A stretch of 62,308 nucleotides of DNA from the NCBI GenBank assembly GCA_947372925.1, contig CANBVQ010000006.1, positions 1-62,308 of the forward strand. The letters run 5' to 3'. Numbering within the stretch: position 1 is the first letter of the stretch; every line of letters starts with the position of its first letter. Positions 47,943 to 56,419 of this stretch are shown in pieces. The position numbers were made by a program, and so were the translations under genes. Source of the DNA: Acidimicrobiaceae bacterium. Its GTDB lineage: Bacteria > Actinomycetota > Acidimicrobiia > Acidimicrobiales > RAAP-2. Under the pieces are notes generated by a model. The model did not search any database. It had not been told where the DNA came from and saw only the letters and a program-made list of their open reading frames with translations.

Positions 47943-49115
47943 GTGCCAGTTATGAGCCCCCAAAGGATTCTCCGGCGCCTCCAGTTCATTGTGGCCATCC
48001 AATGGATGGGCGCCACTCTCGGACTGCCCCTCCTCTCTCTCTTTCTCCGCCAGCGTGGTATTTCGACGGCCGAGATTGGCGTCATCATGTCCGCCTTCTT
48101 TATTGCGGGTGTCGTAACCCAGTTTGTGGCGGGTCATCTCGCCGACCGATTCGGGCGACGCGTCGTTTTGGCCGGGGGGCTCTTTCTCTACGCCATTGCT
48201 AGTCCTACCTATCTGCTCGCAGTGCCCGCCGTCTGGTTCATCATCACCCGGGCCATCCAGGGTGCGGCGGCCGGCGCGATTGAAGTGTCATCCCTTTCCA
48301 CCGTCGCCGCGCTCTTTCCCGAGAATGAGCGCGGGGCGGCAATGTCCAAAATCTTTGCGGCCCAGCTTCTAGGTATTGCTGCCGGTCCCATGTTCGGCGT
48401 ATTCATCACGATCGACCAATTGGGCTGGGCGTACCTCTTCGCCGGTATTGCCAGTGCCGTGGCGGGATTCTTTACCCTCAAAACGCTTCCACCCACGCCC
48501 CCCGAGCACCACCACGAGCCTCTTCCTCCCGTGCAGATGACCAATCAAGTGATCGGTGCCATCGTCGGCACGGCGGCCGTAGGGCTGTGTGTCGGCGTCT
48601 ACGAAACGTGCTGGAGTCTCCTCATGCACACCCTGGGTGCCTCCTCGACCCAGATTCGCTTGAGCTGGACCTTCTTCTGCCTCCCGTGGGTACTCCTTGC
48701 CGGGGTCGGTGGTCGAATGGCCGATCGATTCGACCGGCGAATTATTGCGATTCTCGGTGGTCTCAACGGGGCCCTCTTCTTATTTCTCTATCCCCATATC
48801 CACAACATCCCCGCACTGTTGATCTTGGGATCGGGAGAAGCGATCGGCGCGGCCCTGTGTGTTCCGGCTCTTTCGTCGCTGTTGACCCAAGGTGCTCACG
48901 ACCGTGAACTCGGGCGGCGTCAAGGTATTTCCACTACGGCCAACACCGCGGCGCTGGCGATTTCAGCGATTATCTCGGGAGCCCTCTTTGAGGTCTCACC
49001 CGGACTTCCCTTCACGGTCATCGCCATTTCATCTGCACTCTTAGTGCTAACTCAACTGTTCTGGTGGCGCAATACGCCTGGTCGTATTGACCATCCCGCT
49101 ACCAGCGAGGCCTAG
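47943..49115 (+). CDS. MFS transporter (12-TM, sugar/drug type)
   Basis: 390 aa from GTG 47943, with TAGCGT 7 nt upstream; the frame opens at 47895 with TTG. Twelve hydrophobic segments; motif A GHLADRFGRRVVLAG and its repeat GGRMADRFDRRIIAILG in the second half; RAIQGAAAGAIEVSSLSTVAALFPENERGAAM resembles drug/H+ antiporter members. Substrate unknown. Followed by a strong hairpin. Confidence 0.85.
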   Translation: MPVMSPQRILRRLQFIVAIQWMGATLGLPLLSLFLRQRGISTAEIGVIMSAFFIAGVVTQFVAGHLADRFGRRVVLAGGLFLYAIASPTYLLAVPAVWFIITRAIQGAAAGAIEVSSLSTVAALFPENERGAAMSKIFAAQLLGIAAGPMFGVFITIDQLGWAYLFAGIASAVAGFFTLKTLPPTPPEHHHEPLPPVQMTNQVIGAIVGTAAVGLCVGVYETCWSLLMHTLGASSTQIRLSWTFFCLPWVLLAGVGGRMADRFDRRIIAILGGLNGALFLFLYPHIHNIPALLILGSGEAIGAALCVPALSSLLTQGAHDRELGRRQGISTTANTAALAISAIISGALFEVSPGLPFTVIAISSALLVLTQLFWWRNTPGRIDHPATSEA

Positions 49116-49123
49116 AAAACGAA

Positions 49124-49155
49124 ACACCGGCGGTACCCGAAGGTACCGCCGGTGT
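49124..49155 (-). terminator. Hairpin between convergent MFS and solute-binding protein genes
   Basis: Perfect 14-bp arms (49124-49137 and 49142-49155). Read on the minus strand the loop is TTCG (a stable UUCG tetraloop) and is followed by TTCGTTTTC, so it probably ends the solute-binding protein transcript. It may also act on the plus strand. Confidence 0.82.
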
Positions 49156-49181
49156 CGATCGTTACTACCGATCTGCAAGGA

Positions 49182-51032
49182 CTAGGCCTTGTAGATGTGC
49201 TCCCAGCGAGCCGAACCACCGTCGGGGCTGTAGGCCCGTGAAGATGCTCGGTTGCTCGTTGCAGTTGCAGCACCGGCGTACGCAAAGTTGTGTACGTTGG
49301 CACGTGCGGCAAACATGGTGACTGTGGTGTCGAGCCACAGGTATGGCACCGTGATGGCCATACGAGCGTTAACACCCTGCCAAGCCTTCTGCTGAGCAGC
49401 CGTACCTGGAACAGCAGCCATACCGGCGAGCATGCCCGACTGAATCAGCGGGTCACACTGCTGCGCAAAGTTCACGAAGCCGTTGACCTGCTTGCCAAAT
49501 GCTTGGAAGCTAGTGAACCAGACGAAGTTAAGGTCTGGCACCATGCCACCGAACTGACTCCAGGTTGAAGCGTCGTATTCCTTGGAAATCTTCGCACCAA
49601 TCAGGTCAGGCTGCGTCAAGGGACGTGAGGTCACCGTGATGCCGATAGCAGACAACGCGTTCTTAATGAACGTGAAGGCCTGCTGCTGGGCCGTGTTGCC
49701 CTGAACAATGTCGATGACGAAGGCTGCGGCAACACCGGGGTTTGCCTTCTTCCATGCATCAACGAGCTTCTTACCGTTGGCAGTGCTGTACTTGGGGTAC
49801 TTGGGGTCCTTGTAGAGACCCGTGGCAGTCTTGCCGTTGATCTTCGAGCGGTAGAGACCGTCGGAAACCTGGCCAATGCTGCCGTCAACAGTGCTGAAGT
49901 ACGTGGCTCGGTTGATCGCCATGGCACAAGCCTGGCGGATCGACTGGTCAGCAACAACGGGAGTTGCGCTGGCGTTCCAAGCACCGGTTGAAGGGTTAAC
50001 GGCACCCTTCGGCTTACCGCCGACCCAGTAACCCTTGTTCATGTTGGTGTTCAAGATGATCGAGTTGATCGAGGGCTCACGGCCACCGTTCTCGTCACTG
50101 ACCCACTTGTAGCTGGAGTTCGAACCGGAAGTGTTGGTGATGTTTCCACCTACTGCCTGCTTCACAGCCTTGACGGTGCTGCCGTCGGCGTTCACCATGA
50201 TGTCGATGGAGTTCGACTGCAGTGCCTGCCAGCGAGCAGCTGGGTCCACGATGACCTTGAAGACGAGAGTGTCGACGTATGGCAATGAACCACCGTTGGC
50301 GTCCTTCTTCCAGTAGTTGGGGTTGGCGCTCCACGTTGATGAACCACCACCAGCGGTCTGGAGGTCCCAGTCAGACAAGGTGTCCAACTTGAATGGACCG
50401 GTTCCCATTGGCTTACCACCAGCGGCGTCCAAGTCAGTGCCGTGCGCCATGAAGGAAATCTGCTGCTCAGCAAGCTGGAACGGGAAGGTGGTCCAAGCCA
50501 TCTTCGTGGTGTACTTGACCACGTAGGTGCTGACCTTCACGCAACTTGCGATCAGTGGGCTAATGGCGAGACCAACTGTGGTGTCGGCAGCAGCGGCGGT
50601 GTAGTTAGCTACAACGTTGTCTGCATTGAATGCATCACCGTTGTGGAACGTAACGCCCTGGCGCAGGGTAATGGTCCACTGCTTCTTGGTGCTGTCCGGC
50701 ACGGCGCTGAGAGCCAAGTGTGGCAACCACGTCTTGGCATCGGCCGACGAGAGGAACAGTGGGTCGTATACGGCATTGGCAACACAGAAACCATTGGAGT
50801 CCAACTTGCCTTGCGCACCAGAGAAGTGAAGCTTGGAAGGCACCTCTGAACCGATTCCGACTCGGAGGGTTCCACCTTTTTGTCCACTGGTTGGAATTGA
50901 GTCCACACCAACTTCGGTTGCGGCGCCAGCGGCAGAAACCAATGAGTCGACAACTGTGCCGGCCATTGCGATTCCACCGGCAGCTGCTGCCGAGTGTGTG
51001 AGGAATGAACGACGGCTAAACGTGTTTTCCAC
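49182..51032 (-). CDS. ABC transporter family 5 solute-binding protein, Tat-exported
   Basis: 616 aa from GTG 51032, which has an AGGGGG Shine-Dalgarno; the frame is open to 51176. The twin-arginine signal is ENTFSRRSFLTHSAAAAGG (about residues 2-20) with a hydrophobic core ending near VSAAGAATE. GGTLRVGIGSEVP starts the mature family 5 (peptide/opine/nickel-type) domain, with ITLRQGVTFHNGDAFNADNV and GTGPFKL typical. There is no lipobox, so it is released or surface-held in an unknown way. No permease or ATPase genes adjoin, making it an orphan binding protein here. The ligand is probably a peptide or other small polar molecule. Confidence 0.9.
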   Translation of the reverse strand: MENTFSRRSFLTHSAAAAGGIAMAGTVVDSLVSAAGAATEVGVDSIPTSGQKGGTLRVGIGSEVPSKLHFSGAQGKLDSNGFCVANAVYDPLFLSSADAKTWLPHLALSAVPDSTKKQWTITLRQGVTFHNGDAFNADNVVANYTAAAADTTVGLAISPLIASCVKVSTYVVKYTTKMAWTTFPFQLAEQQISFMAHGTDLDAAGGKPMGTGPFKLDTLSDWDLQTAGGGSSTWSANPNYWKKDANGGSLPYVDTLVFKVIVDPAARWQALQSNSIDIMVNADGSTVKAVKQAVGGNITNTSGSNSSYKWVSDENGGREPSINSIILNTNMNKGYWVGGKPKGAVNPSTGAWNASATPVVADQSIRQACAMAINRATYFSTVDGSIGQVSDGLYRSKINGKTATGLYKDPKYPKYSTANGKKLVDAWKKANPGVAAAFVIDIVQGNTAQQQAFTFIKNALSAIGITVTSRPLTQPDLIGAKISKEYDASTWSQFGGMVPDLNFVWFTSFQAFGKQVNGFVNFAQQCDPLIQSGMLAGMAAVPGTAAQQKAWQGVNARMAITVPYLWLDTTVTMFAARANVHNFAYAGAATATSNRASSRAYSPDGGSARWEHIYKA

Positions 51033-51381
51033 GCTTCCCCCTTTTCCTCGGAGATCTCTTCTCAGAAATCTCCGTCTATGAGACGCCCCCCTTGGACGAC
51101 CTCGTATTTGCGACACTACACAAACTTTGGAGTGGTTGCTATTCATGGGGAGAAATTTCTGCGAGAACGTCTTCACAAGCGCACAGCATGAAGCGACCAG
51201 TTCGCCTCCCGAAATTAATAAAGGGCGTTCCTCCTGATATTTCCGAGGATTTCAGGGGCAACTAGCCGTAATTGCAGCGTGGACGGACCCCGATCGCCAT
51301 CGCCTGTCGTTCCTTCCGCCAAGTCCCGAGAGGACCCGCGTGGGTGGCCACGCCTACAAGGTCTCTCAACCCCTCGGAGTC
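51033..51381 (-). other. Long intergenic/5' region with structured-RNA potential
   Basis: 349 nt without a convincing gene, upstream of the solute-binding protein gene. On the minus strand it holds a stem of 8 pairs (51370-51377 with 51326-51333, one G-U) that encloses a perfect 6-bp hairpin (51348-51353 with 51338-51343). The inner arm 51360-51367 can instead pair with 51328-51336, so two folds compete. A further hairpin (51068-51073 with 51050-51055) lies just before the GTG and its Shine-Dalgarno sequence. It matches no riboswitch class I know. A 29-codon frame (51351-51262) exists but lacks support. Confidence 0.4.
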
Positions 51382-52044
51382 CTAGCGCGTTAGCTCGACC
51401 ACATCGTGTGTAGACGGTGTAAAGAAGCCACTGCGAAAGAGAATCTCGATGACGTCAACTTCGCTGCGCCACTCCATCGCTTCAATCTGCCGAACACTGC
51501 GGCGTCCACTGCTCGCCCGAAACCACTCAAAGGCCGTTGCCGAAAGTGTGACCTGGTGCTGTCCAGTACCAGTGGCGAACTCCTGCCCGTCGAGAGTCAA
51601 GGTCACGTGGAGGTCATTTTCCGTGGCGCCGAAGCGACCGAGAGTGAACTTCGAAAGAAGTGCGAGCGTTGCGGGGTCGAGTTCAACAGGCACTCCCAGT
51701 GCGTGGAAGATATCGGCTTCGTGGGTGGCTTGATCAAAGAGCGCGATGGCGAGCGATTCGGAAAGCATTTCTCCAAGAGCGAATTGTTGCCATTGCCCCA
51801 CGAGCGCATGCGCGTCAATGGTCCGAAGTCGTTCGACCTGGTCCGACGTCCAGGCGTCAAAGTCTTGGGGGAAGTTGCCAGTCGAGACGTCCTGAGCCAC
51901 ACCAACGAGGTGGGCCACGATGTCACGCACCCGCCATTCAGGTGTCAGCGGTGCGATGCGCTCCAACTCGGTCAGCGGAGTCCCAATGGCGAGGTCGCTC
52001 ACGCGCTGGCGGCTCGCATTCCAGGCAACTCCGTATTCGTTCAC
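51382..52044 (-). CDS. TIGR03083-type mycothiol-dependent (maleylpyruvate isomerase-like) protein
   Basis: 220 aa from a GTG start. The DinB-like four-helix bundle has the expected metal ligands: a His in WRVRDIVAHLVGVAQD and a His in ALFDQATHEADIFHALG. A C-terminal alpha/beta domain (NDLHVTLTLDGQEFATGTG...WFRASSGRRS) is typical of the MDMPI C-terminal family. Members use mycothiol as cofactor in isomerase or transferase reactions; the substrate is unknown. TAATTT lies 6 nt before the GTG. Confidence 0.87.
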   Translation of the reverse strand: MNEYGVAWNASRQRVSDLAIGTPLTELERIAPLTPEWRVRDIVAHLVGVAQDVSTGNFPQDFDAWTSDQVERLRTIDAHALVGQWQQFALGEMLSESLAIALFDQATHEADIFHALGVPVELDPATLALLSKFTLGRFGATENDLHVTLTLDGQEFATGTGQHQVTLSATAFEWFRASSGRRSVRQIEAMEWRSEVDVIEILFRSGFFTPSTHDVVELTR

Positions 52045-52050
52045 GGACTT

Positions 52051-52056
52051 AAATTA
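52051..52056 (-). promoter_or_regulatory. -10 element of the TIGR03083 gene (leaderless)
   Basis: TAATTT on the minus strand, 6 nt before GTG 52044. Confidence 0.5.
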
Positions 52057-52107
52057 GAGCCTCGGCATAGTTCGTCATCGCTTGCCATTAGACCTTCCTT
52101 CAAAGGA

Positions 52108-53661
52108 ATGCTTTCCCAATCGCTAGGTGGCCCCGTGGCAGACGACTCCGTTTACGAAGAGCCCCAGACATTTCAGGTCGAACTTCACGGAATCGATTTC
52201 ATCAGTGATCGGGAGCGGTGGGCCACTCCCCGATTGATCGCTGGCCTCTGGGGCGGCGTGAGTACGAATATTCAATACTTCGTGTACGGCGCCCTCTTAA
52301 TGGGTTTTGGCTTCAGCTTTCCGCTCACGGTGAGTTTGATTCTCCTCGGCAACCTTTCCTACTTTCTTCTAGCCATCGCCTCACTCCAAGGACCTAACGC
52401 CGGCACCACGACCTTCACGATTGCTCGCGCGCCGTTTGGAATTCGCGGGGCCCGTCCGATGGCATTTTTCAACTGGATCACCCAACTGGGTTTCGAGACT
52501 GAAGGTTTGATCTTGATTGTGGGAGGCGCCGTCACGCTCTCCGAGCTCTTCGGCATTCACCCCACGTCACCTATGAAGGTTGGCTACATCATTGTGGCGA
52601 CCTCCATCATGGTGGTCTTGCCCTATTTCGGACACGCCACGATGGTGCGAGTCTTGCGACAGTTAATTGTTCCCTTCGTGCTGGTCTACGGCATGTTGCT
52701 GGTGTTTACGGCGGGCCATTGGCACCTCGACTACACCCCCGCCCTAACGGGCTTTAACTGGCAGGTCTATTCGGCGGCATTGGCCTTCTCCTTCACGCTG
52801 GCCGGTTTGAGCTGGACGGAAAATGGCAACGACTACACCCGGTATCTTCCCCGCACTACGTCCAAGGCTTCCCTAATCCGATGGATCTTCACCGCTACCG
52901 CGCTGCCACAAATCTCCACCATGCTCGTCGGCGCGACCACCTATACGGCCTTTGGTTCCTTTGCGGTATGGAACAGTGTCAACCCATTTGATGCGTTCTT
53001 GACGACACAGCAGTCGATTGTGCCTCGATGGTTCGTGGTGGTCTTTCTCGTAGTGGCCATCGTGCAGCTGTTCGGAATTAATGCCCTCGACCTCTACTCC
53101 TCGGGGGTCTCCCTACAGGCGCTGGGGCTTCGACTCCAGCGTTATCAGGCAGTCCTCATTGACGGCGTTATTGCCGGACTACTCACCGTCTGGGTGACCT
53201 TCGGTTCTACGTTCTCTCTCTTTATGAAGGGGTTCGTTGGCGTGGTGATTGTGTGGATCGCCCCGTGGTTTGGCGTCTTCATTACCGACTGGCTCCTCCG
53301 GGGCCGTTCGTATGATCCGATGGCGCTCCAAGACTCATCGAAGTCGTCGATGTACTACGGCCGGGCCGGCTTTAACTGGAATGGCATTGTCGCATTCTTG
53401 GTGGGAGTCGTACTGGCCACCACGGCCTACTCCAAAGCACCACCGCCGATCAACTTCCCGTTTCATTGGATGACACCAATTTCGAATCACTTCGGTGCGT
53501 TCTACGACTCCTCGCTCCACGGATGGTGGGGAGGGGCCGACTTTTCGATTCCTCTCGGTATCGGTGGTTCGGCCGCGGTCTACTGGCTCCTCGAACGTCG
53601 CACCCGAACAATTGCCAAGCAGACGACCTTGACGCCAAGCGAGCCACCCGCGATTTCCTAA
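52108..53661 (+). CDS. NCS1-family cytosine/purine permease
   Basis: 517 aa from ATG 52108 (AAAGG directly upstream; GTG 52135 is an alternative). About 12 membrane helices; the NCS1 features WATPRLIAGLWGGVSTN, GPNAGTTTFTIARAPFGIRGARP, FNWITQLGFETEGL and SWTENGNDYTRYLP are clear. A cytosine deaminase gene follows 72 nt downstream, so cytosine is the best substrate guess; allantoin or other nucleobases are possible. The much longer open frame from 51406 is antisense shadow. Confidence 0.9.
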   Translation: MLSQSLGGPVADDSVYEEPQTFQVELHGIDFISDRERWATPRLIAGLWGGVSTNIQYFVYGALLMGFGFSFPLTVSLILLGNLSYFLLAIASLQGPNAGTTTFTIARAPFGIRGARPMAFFNWITQLGFETEGLILIVGGAVTLSELFGIHPTSPMKVGYIIVATSIMVVLPYFGHATMVRVLRQLIVPFVLVYGMLLVFTAGHWHLDYTPALTGFNWQVYSAALAFSFTLAGLSWTENGNDYTRYLPRTTSKASLIRWIFTATALPQISTMLVGATTYTAFGSFAVWNSVNPFDAFLTTQQSIVPRWFVVVFLVVAIVQLFGINALDLYSSGVSLQALGLRLQRYQAVLIDGVIAGLLTVWVTFGSTFSLFMKGFVGVVIVWIAPWFGVFITDWLLRGRSYDPMALQDSSKSSMYYGRAGFNWNGIVAFLVGVVLATTAYSKAPPPINFPFHWMTPISNHFGAFYDSSLHGWWGGADFSIPLGIGGSAAVYWLLERRTRTIAKQTTLTPSEPPAIS

Positions 53662-53733
53662 TCTGAGACCTCCTCCGTCGGGGTAGTTGCAATGGAGCGT
53701 CGATGGGCGTCATCGCTACGGCATACTTATGCC

Positions 53734-54207
53734 ATGAGCACTGAGAACCGACCTCCACTCGATCGCGAACTCGCCAAGCAGATGTTGCGCACGGCCTACC
53801 AGGAAGCGGCCAACGGCCTAAGTGAAGGTGGCATACCAATCGGCGCGGCACTCTTTCATCGTGATGGCACCCTGCTAGGTGCCGGACACAACCGACGCGT
53901 TCAAGAGGACGATGCATCCGTTCACGCCGAGACGGACGCCTTCCGCAAGGCCGGCCGCCGCCGGGACTATCCCGACTGCGTCATGGTGACCACGTTGTCA
54001 CCCTGCTGGTACTGCTCGGGTCTCGTCTACCAATTCAATATTGGTGCCGTAGTCATTGGCGAGGCCGAGAACTTCTACGGGGGTCACGACTGGCTGATTG
54101 AAAAGGGTGTGGAGGTCATTGTCCTGGACGATCCGGAATGCACCGAGATACTCAAGACGTTTATTCACGAACATCCCGAAATCTGGCACGAGGACATTGG
54201 CCTCTAG
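53734..54207 (+). CDS. Cytosine deaminase, yeast FCY1-like zinc type
   Basis: 157 aa from ATG 53734 (CATACT 6 nt upstream); the frame opens at 53692. The zinc deaminase motif is complete: His64-Ala-Glu66 and Cys91-x2-Cys94 (SPCWYC). The GHNRRVQEDDASVHAETDAF and AENFYGGHDWL segments match the fungal-type cytosine deaminase rather than the large amidohydrolase CodA of E. coli. It converts cytosine to uracil, which the convergent upp gene salvages. Guanine deaminase is a less likely alternative. Confidence 0.92.
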   Translation: MSTENRPPLDRELAKQMLRTAYQEAANGLSEGGIPIGAALFHRDGTLLGAGHNRRVQEDDASVHAETDAFRKAGRRRDYPDCVMVTTLSPCWYCSGLVYQFNIGAVVIGEAENFYGGHDWLIEKGVEVIVLDDPECTEILKTFIHEHPEIWHEDIGL

Positions 54208-54210
54208 GGA

Positions 54211-54846
54211 TTAACGAGCGGGTGGTCCAAAGAGTCGATCCCCGGCGTCGCCGAGTCCCGGCGTGATGTATCCCACGTCGTTCAAGATGGGGTCGAGGGC
54301 CGCGGCGGCAATGCGAACATCGGGATGCGCACTACTCACTACGTCAACGCCAGGTTGCGAGGCGATTAAGACGAGCGCCGTTATGTCGGCGGCACCACGT
54401 GACTTCAAGAGTTCGATGGCGGCAATCAGTGAGCCCCCAGTGGCCAGCATGGGATCGCAGATGACCACGCTCACGCCATCGAGGCGTTCGGGCAGACCGT
54501 CAAGGTAGAGATCTGGCTGCAGGGTCTCTTCATTGCGACGAAGCCCCATTAGACAGACACGGTGTCGTGGCAGGACGGCCTGAACGGCGGGACTCATTCC
54601 TAGACCCGCGCGCAGAATGGGAACGATGAGGTACTCACGTTCGACACGCACCGCGGGGGCATTCTTCATCACCGGCGTATCAACAGTGGTCTGAACAACG
54701 GGAACCGTGCGAAAGGCCTCGTAGGCGAGGTACCGCGTAATCTCACCGGCCAGTCGCAGAAAGTCGGCGTTGGGGGTTCGCTCGTCTCGCAGTTGGCGGA
54801 TGGCGTCAGCAATGAGCGGGTGGTCGACAACGTGTAATTGAGTCAC
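54211..54846 (-). CDS. upp: Uracil phosphoribosyltransferase
   Basis: 211 aa, GTG start with TATCGT 6 nt upstream. It converts uracil plus PRPP to UMP. Motifs: ILRAGLGM, the PRPP-binding loop VVICDPMLATGGSLIAAI and the C-terminal YITPGLGDAGDRLFG uracil-binding motif. Convergent with the cytosine deaminase with 3 nt between stops; together with the permease they make a cytosine to UMP salvage set. Confidence 0.97.
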   Translation of the reverse strand: MTQLHVVDHPLIADAIRQLRDERTPNADFLRLAGEITRYLAYEAFRTVPVVQTTVDTPVMKNAPAVRVEREYLIVPILRAGLGMSPAVQAVLPRHRVCLMGLRRNEETLQPDLYLDGLPERLDGVSVVICDPMLATGGSLIAAIELLKSRGAADITALVLIASQPGVDVVSSAHPDVRIAAAALDPILNDVGYITPGLGDAGDRLFGPPAR

Positions 54847-54852
54847 GGTGAA

Positions 54853-54858
54853 ACGATA
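54853..54858 (-). promoter_or_regulatory. -10 element of upp (leaderless)
   Basis: TATCGT on the minus strand, 6 nt before GTG 54846. Confidence 0.55.
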
Positions 54859-54904
54859 CGCCGGCGCGACTGCCTTCTCCTGAATCGCCGTAGCATCTCC
54901 CCGT

Positions 54905-56380
54905 ATGAGCGCTGACCCGCACCCCAGTTCGACCGAAATCGCCTACGCCTCAGCCGGAGAACTTCTCGACCGCCTCGAGGAAGGCAGCCTCACCTCGGTG
55001 CAACTGGTTGGGACGCTGCTGGAACGGATCGCGGCGATTGATGCACCGACCAGCGCTATTGCCCTACGAGCTATCGCCGCCATCGCCGGTGATGCGCTTG
55101 CGGTGGCCGCCGAACGAGATGCCGAGAGGGCCCAGGGAGTACTACGCGGTCCCCTGCACGGGATTCCAGTCATTATCAAGGACAACATCGAGGCCCTCGG
55201 TCTGCCCGGCGCAGCCGGCAGCACCGCTCTACGTGATCGGGAGTCACGCGATGCTCCCCTCGTTCAGAGCCTCCGAGCCTCTGGGGCGATCGTGATGGCG
55301 TCCGCCAATCTCTCCGAGTGGGCCAACATGCGTTCTCCCCATTCGACTTCGGGTTGGTCGGCAACGGGAGGTCTCGTGGGGAACCCGTGGCGACTCGACC
55401 GGAGTGCGGGTGGCTCGTCTAGCGGTTCGGGCGCAGCGGTAGCGGCGGGCTTCACGCCGTTGGCCGTGGGAACTGAAACCGACGGCTCAATCATCTGCCC
55501 CGCATCGCTCAATGGCGTAGTCGGTCTCAAGCCCACCGTGGGAGTCGTCTCGGCTCAATTTGTCGTGCCGATTAGCGCGAGCCAAGACACGCCCGGACCA
55601 ATGGCGCGCACCGTCGCGGACGTCGCGCGCCTGTTCTCGGTCTTAAGTGGGCAGCCACTGCAAAATAATCAAGACAAGGAACTCCGATTCGTCGCTGCGT
55701 CGAATTGGCGTACCGGACACGTCGCTACCGATGAAGCCTTTGAAAGGCTCCTGCTACATATGCGTTCAGCGGGCGAGCTAGTCATCGATCGTGAGATTGC
55801 CAGCCCTGGAGAACAGGAGGGCGCCGATGAACTCACCGTGCTCGTAGCCGAGCTGGGAGACGACCTGACGTCCTACCTCGCGGCTCGGCCCGGAGCCGGA
55901 GTGAAGTCGCTCGATGACGTCATCGCGTACGAGGACGCCAACGCCGAGATTGAACAACCGCACTTCGGCCACGAATTCTTCACCATGGCCGTCGCGGCCG
56001 GCGGGAGGGCCACCAGTGACTATCAAGAAGCGCGGGCTCGCAATCTGACGTGGGCAATCGATACCTGTCTGACTCCCGCGCTAAGCGATGCGGAAGTACT
56101 CCTCGCTCCGGCCTACGGTCCAGCGTGGAAGAGCGACCTCACCATCAGTGGGCACGCAACAGCCATTTCCAGTGGCTCGACGATGCCGGCCGCCGTGGCC
56201 GGTTGGCCCATTGCCTCGGTGCCCATCGACTTAGTTGATGGACTACCCGTGGGTGTCACCATTCTTGGGCGGCCTCATGATGAGTGGACTATCTTGGCCG
56301 CCGCACGTCGTATTGAGGCTGTCGTGAGCGCCACCGTACAGCTCCCTCGCGCACCATTTCACGCACCGCAACGGGGATAA
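54905..56380 (+). CDS. Amidase-signature family amidase
   Basis: 491 aa. Triad Lys92 (VIIKDNIE), cis-Ser171 (SAGGSSSGSGAA) and nucleophile Ser195 (TETDGSIICPA). The sequence GLPGAAGSTALRDRESRDAPLVQSLRASGAIV and STSGWSATGG resemble peptide/aryl amidases of the AtzF-unrelated class rather than GatA, and there is no gatB/gatC nearby. Substrate unknown. TAGCAT lies 8 nt before the ATG. Divergent from upp. Confidence 0.9.
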   Translation: MSADPHPSSTEIAYASAGELLDRLEEGSLTSVQLVGTLLERIAAIDAPTSAIALRAIAAIAGDALAVAAERDAERAQGVLRGPLHGIPVIIKDNIEALGLPGAAGSTALRDRESRDAPLVQSLRASGAIVMASANLSEWANMRSPHSTSGWSATGGLVGNPWRLDRSAGGSSSGSGAAVAAGFTPLAVGTETDGSIICPASLNGVVGLKPTVGVVSAQFVVPISASQDTPGPMARTVADVARLFSVLSGQPLQNNQDKELRFVAASNWRTGHVATDEAFERLLLHMRSAGELVIDREIASPGEQEGADELTVLVAELGDDLTSYLAARPGAGVKSLDDVIAYEDANAEIEQPHFGHEFFTMAVAAGGRATSDYQEARARNLTWAIDTCLTPALSDAEVLLAPAYGPAWKSDLTISGHATAISSGSTMPAAVAGWPIASVPIDLVDGLPVGVTILGRPHDEWTILAAARRIEAVVSATVQLPRAPFHAPQRG

Positions 56381-56407
56381 CCAGAAGTCGTAATCTCCGT
56401 TCACCAC

Positions 56408-56413
56408 TACGCT
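56408..56413 (+). promoter_or_regulatory. -10 element of the ABC exporter operon (leaderless)
   Basis: TACGCT, 6 nt before ATG 56420. Confidence 0.55.
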
Positions 56414-56419
56414 GAACCA

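Noticed and set aside
51285-51350. GGCGGAAGGAA segment resembling the signal recognition particle RNA apical loop
   Set aside because: The full conserved SRP core (GGTC-CGGAAGGAAGCAGC pattern) is not present and the flanking helix does not fit; kept only as an unexplained structured region.
51262-51351. 29-codon minus-strand ORF before the solute-binding protein gene
   Set aside because: No Shine-Dalgarno or 6-nt-spaced -10, codon use not informative at this length, and it overlaps the predicted RNA stems.
51406-52107. N-terminal part of a 751-codon frame continuing into the cytosine permease
   Set aside because: Antisense to the TIGR03083 gene; permease homology begins only after about 52108.
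54905-56380. Second gatA
   Set aside because: Has the amidase triad, but its surrounding motifs differ from GatA, a complete gatCAB operon already exists, and its neighbours are unrelated.
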